Below, piece after piece: positions 21,683-25,857 of a DNA stretch of 25,857 nucleotides (the first letter of the stretch is position 1; the number at the start of each line of letters is the position of its first letter). The stretch is from contig JAUUZA010000007.1 of the NCBI GenBank assembly GCA_030590165.1, positions 1 through 25,857 of the forward strand, in the 5' to 3' direction. A program made the translations under genes and the position numbers. Source of the DNA: Candidatus Altarchaeota archaeon. GTDB lineage: Archaea; SpSt-1190. The notes beneath the pieces were generated by a model that saw nothing but the letters and a program-made list of their open reading frames with translations, had not been told where the DNA came from and did not search any database.

Positions 21683-24600
21683 GTGATATTAAGAGATATT
21701 CCCCACACTTCTGTGGAGGACTACTTTGCTGAACTAAAAAAAAGAACAGCTGAACAATATAAAATAGCAATAGAAGCTCGTAAAAAAATGTTAGACCCTT
21801 CAAAAGAGGTTGAAATTCTCTTAGCAACTGAACTCGCAGGACGAGTCGAGAGTTTGGTCAGTATAGCCCTCCCTAAATTATCTGGCTCTGGACTTCGAAA
21901 TAGAATACTTGAACTTGAAAAAGAACTTGGAAAAGGTAATGATGAAGTTGGTTTTGTTATAGCCAGTGAAGTTACAGATGGAAAATTTATTAAATTTGAA
22001 AATGATGAAAAAGCAATTGAAGCAGGAATGAGAGTTGGAACTGCATATTGGACTCTTGGTGTAACTACTGCTCCACTTGAAGGTCTTGCTCATGTTAAAT
22101 TAAAAAAAAGGACGGATGGTGAAAAATACCTTTCACTCTATTTTTCAGGACCAATTAGAAGTGCAGGAGGAACAACTAATGCAATGATAGTTATGTTAGG
22201 TGATTTCCTAAGAAAAAAATTTGATATTAAAACATACGACCCCACACCTCAAGAAGTTGAAAGATATTTTTTAGAATTAGAAACTTATCATAATCGTGTT
22301 ACGCGTCTCCAATATTTCCCAAGTGCTGATGAAGTAAGATTTTTAATAAAACATTTGCCAGTCGAAGTGAATGGCGAAGCAACTGAAGACAAGGAAGTAT
22401 TAGCATATAAAGATTTACCCCGAGTTGAAACCAATCGTATAAGAGGAGGAATGTGTTTAACTATAAGTATGATGGCGCTGAAAGCCGCCAAAATTTTGAA
22501 GCGCGTAAGAAAATATGGAGTTAAATACAAACTTGAAAATTGGTTATGGCTCGAACAACTCTTAGAAACAAAACAAAAGGTTCACAAAAAAGCGACAGCC
22601 GCAATTTATATTGCTGAAATTCCAGGCGGGCGTCCTGTTTTTGGTTATCCTAATCGAATTGGTGCATTTAGACTTAGATATGGAAAAACAAGAAATCTAG
22701 GCCTAGCTGCCATTGGACTTCATCCCGCAACTATGATTATTCTTGATGAATTTATTGCAGTTGGGACTCAACTTAAAACTGAACTCCCTGGAAAAGCAGG
22801 AGCAGTTTCTCCAGTTGACAGTATTGAAGGCCCAATTGTTAGATTAAAGAATGGAAATGTTGTGAAGGTAACAAATGTTGAACAAGCAAAGGAACTAAAA
22901 AATAAAGTTGAAAAAATTTTCTATGCTGGAGATGTCCTAATAGGATGGGGTGAATTTTTAACCAACGGGCATAAATTAGAAAAAGGAGCATGGTGTGAAG
23001 AATGGTGGCGTGAAGAAGTTCGAGCAAAAAAACCTTTCAATAAACTTCATGTAAGTTTTGATGAAGCTGTAAAAATTAGTAAAGACTTGAATATTCCACT
23101 ACATCCAGATTATACTTATTTTTGGGAATCTATAAGTGGAGAAGATGTTCTTAAATTAAAAATGAACCTCAATAAGCTCAATGAGGTTAAATCTATTTTA
23201 GAAATATTGGGAGTTGAACACACATTTGAAAATGAAAAAGTAGTATTGAGTGAATTAGATACAAAAATACTGCAATTTGTTTTTTCAAAAAAAGGTGAAT
23301 TGAAAAAAAGTGGGATTGAAACAATAAATACATTCTCCCCAATTACTATCCGACGCAAGGCTGGAAGATATCTTGGGACTAGAATGGGAAGGCCTGAAAA
23401 AGCCGAACGCCGATTATTGAAAGGAAAACCACACACCCTCTTTCCTGCGGGAAGAATTGAAAGATTAAGAAATATTCCACAAGCGTTAAAGATGGGACTT
23501 AGAGCCGACCTCTCCCTGAGAGTCTGCCCAAAATGTTCCAGAAAAACATATTATTTAATTTGTGATAAATGTGGTGTTGAAGCCATCCAAAAAAGAGTTT
23601 GTATTAAGTGTGGCGCTACTGGGTCATTCACTGAACATTGTGGTATGAGAACAAAGGCCTCAATAATGACAAGCGTAAGTGAAAACATTAGTGAAATTGC
23701 AAGAAAACTTGAAGTTCCCTTACCTACTCTCGTAAAAGGAGTTCGTGGAATGTCCTCTGACCTTAAAATTCCTGAACGTCTTGAAAAAGGAATACTTCGT
23801 TCAAAATATGAATTAAATGTGAATAAAGATGGAACAATACGATTTGATTCAACTGATATGCCTTTAACACATTTCAAACCAAAAGAAATTGGCGTACCAA
23901 TTGAACGTCTCAAAGAACTTGGGTATCTCCTCGACATGAATGGTAAAAAACTAGAAAATGAAGACCAACTCCTTGAACTAAAAGTTCAAGATATTTTACT
24001 TAGTGATAATAAACATTTTTCAAGTTCAAAATATTTAATAAACACATGTAAATTTGTTGATGATTTATTAGTAAAATTTTATGGGCTCTCTCCATTTTAC
24101 AATGTTAAACGAAGAGAAGATTTAGTTGGTCAACTTATAATTGGACTCGCTCCCCATACATCAGCAGGTATACTCGGTAGAATTATTGGTTTTTCAGAAA
24201 TTCGTTCAGGTTATGCACACCCAGCATGGCATGCCGCTAAAAAAAGAAATTGCGACGGAGATGAAGACTCTGTAATTATGCTTCTAGACGCCCTTCTTAA
24301 CTTCTCTAGGGAGTTTTTACCAACTACTCGTGGCGGAAAAACAATGGATGTTCCACTCGTCATTACAACAGAATTGGACTTGGAAGAAGTTGATGATGAG
24401 GTTCTTGACATGGATGTAGTTGACACTTATCCCTTGGCTCTATATGAAGCAGCTGAAAAAGAAGAAATGCCATGGAAAGTCCCAATTATAAATCTTGGAA
24501 AATGGAAAAAGAGGGAAGGATTAAAATTCACTCATAAAACTTCAGATATTGCTGCAGGCCCAACCTTAACTGCATATAAAACCTTGGGGTCCATGATAAA

Positions 24601-24988
24601 TAAAGTGAAAGGTCAACTCTTAATTGGTGAAAAATTAATTGCTGTTGATGAAGATAATGTAGCTGAAAAAATATTATCCACTCATTTTTTGAAGGACATA
24701 AAAGGTAATTTAAGACAATATAGTAATCAACAAGTTAGATGTGTAAAATGTAATACAAAATTTAGGCGCTTCCCCCTCCTTGGAAAATGTGATAGATGTG
24801 GTGGAAAAATTATACTAACCGTCCACGAAGGGACCATTAAAAAATATCTTGAAGCTAGTATTAAATTAGCAGAAAAATATAATGTTTCAGCCTACATCAA
24901 AAGCCAACTCAACCTTTTAGAAAAAAAGTTAGAACTTGCATTCGGAATAAAAGAAAAACAAGAGGAATTAGATCAATGGTTAAATTAA
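21683..24988 (+). CDS. polC: DNA polymerase D large (catalytic) subunit DP2
   Basis: This 1101-residue catalytic subunit of the archaeal replicative polymerase PolD has a two-barrel core like that of RNA polymerase. The N-terminus matches the family (RDIPHTSVEDYFAEL). The active-site loop NCDGDEDS is at about 856-863 and contains the catalytic acidic residues. Zinc-binding clusters are at about 615-640 (CPKC, CDKCG, CIKCG) and about 1019-1042 (CVKCN, CDRCGG). The extreme C-terminus, QEELDQWL, resembles a PCNA-binding PIP box. No intein interrupts the gene, although PolD genes often carry one. The start is GTG at 21683. The partner DP1 is not in the window. It overlaps the next, convergent gene by 4 nt. 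Confidence 0.96.
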   Translation: MILRDIPHTSVEDYFAELKKRTAEQYKIAIEARKKMLDPSKEVEILLATELAGRVESLVSIALPKLSGSGLRNRILELEKELGKGNDEVGFVIASEVTDGKFIKFENDEKAIEAGMRVGTAYWTLGVTTAPLEGLAHVKLKKRTDGEKYLSLYFSGPIRSAGGTTNAMIVMLGDFLRKKFDIKTYDPTPQEVERYFLELETYHNRVTRLQYFPSADEVRFLIKHLPVEVNGEATEDKEVLAYKDLPRVETNRIRGGMCLTISMMALKAAKILKRVRKYGVKYKLENWLWLEQLLETKQKVHKKATAAIYIAEIPGGRPVFGYPNRIGAFRLRYGKTRNLGLAAIGLHPATMIILDEFIAVGTQLKTELPGKAGAVSPVDSIEGPIVRLKNGNVVKVTNVEQAKELKNKVEKIFYAGDVLIGWGEFLTNGHKLEKGAWCEEWWREEVRAKKPFNKLHVSFDEAVKISKDLNIPLHPDYTYFWESISGEDVLKLKMNLNKLNEVKSILEILGVEHTFENEKVVLSELDTKILQFVFSKKGELKKSGIETINTFSPITIRRKAGRYLGTRMGRPEKAERRLLKGKPHTLFPAGRIERLRNIPQALKMGLRADLSLRVCPKCSRKTYYLICDKCGVEAIQKRVCIKCGATGSFTEHCGMRTKASIMTSVSENISEIARKLEVPLPTLVKGVRGMSSDLKIPERLEKGILRSKYELNVNKDGTIRFDSTDMPLTHFKPKEIGVPIERLKELGYLLDMNGKKLENEDQLLELKVQDILLSDNKHFSSSKYLINTCKFVDDLLVKFYGLSPFYNVKRREDLVGQLIIGLAPHTSAGILGRIIGFSEIRSGYAHPAWHAAKKRNCDGDEDSVIMLLDALLNFSREFLPTTRGGKTMDVPLVITTELDLEEVDDEVLDMDVVDTYPLALYEAAEKEEMPWKVPIINLGKWKKREGLKFTHKTSDIAAGPTLTAYKTLGSMINKVKGQLLIGEKLIAVDEDNVAEKILSTHFLKDIKGNLRQYSNQQVRCVKCNTKFRRFPLLGKCDRCGGKIILTVHEGTIKKYLEASIKLAEKYNVSAYIKSQLNLLEKKLELAFGIKEKQEELDQWLN

Positions 24989-25491
24989 ACTAACTTTTCA
25001 TATAATTCAAATTTTGCAGTATTACCCTGTTCAAAATGATTTAGCCATGTGTTTGGCATACCTACATCTTCTTGTTTAAAACTCCAAAAAGCATCATAAC
25101 TCCCTTCTATTTTCTTCAATCCATCTGATTTTTTTAAAGAGTAATGAATTGGAGCTGCCCAAGAATTAATTGGAATTTTTACGAATTTAATTTGTGGATT
25201 ATCTAAATTTGTAACTTTACCAGCGATAATATGATATTCTGTATTTAAAATTTCTGCCACTTTTTCATCAATTCCTTCAACAATTCTACCTAATAAATAT
25301 TTATTCTCATCAACTCTAAATAGTCCTTTGAATTCATTTTTGTCGCCATGATACATATAAGACCCTTTTACACTATATGTTTTTAATTTACCTAATTGTT
25401 TTTCAAGACTTTCTTCAACGGCATTTCTTGAACATCCCGTCCTGAGCCCACTTGAAATTTCATACACATTATCAAAATTTACCCACTCCAT
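24985..25491 (-). CDS. Unknown 168-residue cytoplasmic protein
   Basis: I do not recognise a family. It has no signal peptide or membrane helix. The sequence alternates probable strands and helices. Possibly notable segments are SSGLRTGCSRNAVEESLEKQL near the N-terminus, KGSYMYHGDKNEFKGLFRVDENKYLLGRIVEG, and a Trp-containing stretch (PINSWAAPIHYSLKK, GSYDAFWSFKQEDVGMPNTWLNHFEQG). The middle part looks like a small beta barrel or lipocalin-like fold, but this is a weak impression. ATG is at 25491. Its 3' end overlaps the polymerase stop by 4 nt (convergent). It is divergent from the COG1325-type gene, with a 72-bp gap. Confidence 0.7.
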   Translation of the reverse strand: MEWVNFDNVYEISSGLRTGCSRNAVEESLEKQLGKLKTYSVKGSYMYHGDKNEFKGLFRVDENKYLLGRIVEGIDEKVAEILNTEYHIIAGKVTNLDNPQIKFVKIPINSWAAPIHYSLKKSDGLKKIEGSYDAFWSFKQEDVGMPNTWLNHFEQGNTAKFELYEKLV

Positions 25492-25563
25492 TATAATTTA
25501 TGTTTAAACTATTAGATAAACATTTTTTACAAAATTTTAAAAAAAAGGAAGTTAATTTTTTGT

Positions 25564-25857
25564 ATGGTTAAATTAAAATTATGGGTAAAAATTTGTGAGA
25601 GTGAATCCCCTAAAAAGGTTAAAAAATCCCTATCTAATATACTTCCTGACCTCCCAATTGAGAAAGTTGGTGATTTATTTATAATTAATCCCAATCACCA
25701 AGACCTTAAATTTTTGAGAGAATTAATAAGAGTTAGAAAAATAGGAAAAACTGTTTTGGGTCAAATCATACGACATGAAAAAAATAATAAGAGTAAAATT
25801 ATGTTCAATAAACAAGCCGCATTCATGGGAAAAACAATGTTAGTTGACACTTATGAC
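25564..25857 (+). CDS. COG1325-type RNA-binding protein (predicted exosome-associated), 5' part
   Basis: 98 codons are visible and the gene runs off the right edge. Family members are predicted to be RNA-binding and are often encoded near exosome or ribosomal genes. Supporting features are KLKLWVKICESESPKKVKKSLSNILPD at the N-terminus, DLKFLRELIRVRKIGKTV, and above all FNKQAAFMGKTMLVD, which matches the conserved (L)NKQAA..GK motif of the family. The ATG at 25564 follows a TATA-like TTTTAAAA (25535-25542) by 26 nt, so the transcript is probably leaderless. Confidence 0.72.
   Translation, partial: MVKLKLWVKICESESPKKVKKSLSNILPDLPIEKVGDLFIINPNHQDLKFLRELIRVRKIGKTVLGQIIRHEKNNKSKIMFNKQAAFMGKTMLVDTYD

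Noticed and set aside
21666-21827. 54-residue N-terminal extension of TruD
   Set aside because: It lies entirely within the 5' part of the polymerase gene, is very hydrophobic, and precedes a natural TruD start at 21665.
21683-24988. Intein in the polymerase
   Set aside because: The family sequence is continuous through the NCDGDEDS region, with no splicing-domain motifs or endonuclease-like insert, and the length is normal.

Overview
The window comes from an AT-rich archaeal chromosome. It carries archaeal-type PheS and PheT, a thermosome, the large subunit of DNA polymerase D, a histone, a NAC homologue, a 37-residue eL41 ribosomal protein, TruD, a DUF373 protein and tRNA genes without an encoded CCA. 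PolD rules out most Crenarchaeota. The compact gene set and many unfamiliar surface proteins suggest a small-genome lineage such as a DPANN archaeon; that placement is inference. Many genes have a TATA-like box centred about 24-26 nt before the start codon, and several start with GTG, so leaderless transcripts look common.

Layout. 1-388: 5' part of an endonuclease III gene (minus), then tRNA-Pro(TGG). 586-1793: a thioredoxin-like protein coupled to a CcdA/DsbD-like membrane protein, behind a palindromic operator. 1855-5820: an apparent pheS-pheT-amino acid permease operon, divergent from a COG1395-type regulator; one nearly symmetric TATA box sits exactly midway between the two starts. 6660-8300: thermosome, with a 13-bp direct repeat in its promoter and a hairpin terminator behind it. 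8406-9221: a UbiA-family prenyltransferase, followed by a C/D box sRNA (about 9243-9310). 9311-14133: a minus-strand operon of five envelope or pilin-like genes. 14162-14282: a GC-rich segment that may be an RNA. 14314-15921: an orphan 535-residue protein. 15952-17171: histone and DUF373, overlapping by 4 nt. 17249-18543: three winged-helix regulators, two of them apparently paralogous, with palindromic sites. 18700-18772: tRNA-Gln(TTG).

18773-20070 has no credible gene but is full of organised short repeats: a decamer array phased at about 10 bp, three 51/52-bp repeats each holding an AGTGA/TCACT inverted pair, CATTCACT iterons spaced 20-21 bp, and a switch from purine-rich to pyrimidine-rich on the plus strand. 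I regard it as a candidate replication origin or partition (centromere-like) locus. It is the most interesting part of the window.

20071-25857: NAC, a short histone-fold protein, eL41, TruD, DNA polymerase D large subunit, an unknown protein, and the start of a COG1325-type RNA-binding protein. Much of the window thus serves translation, protein folding, chromatin and replication, interrupted by an envelope operon and a repeat-rich non-coding locus.
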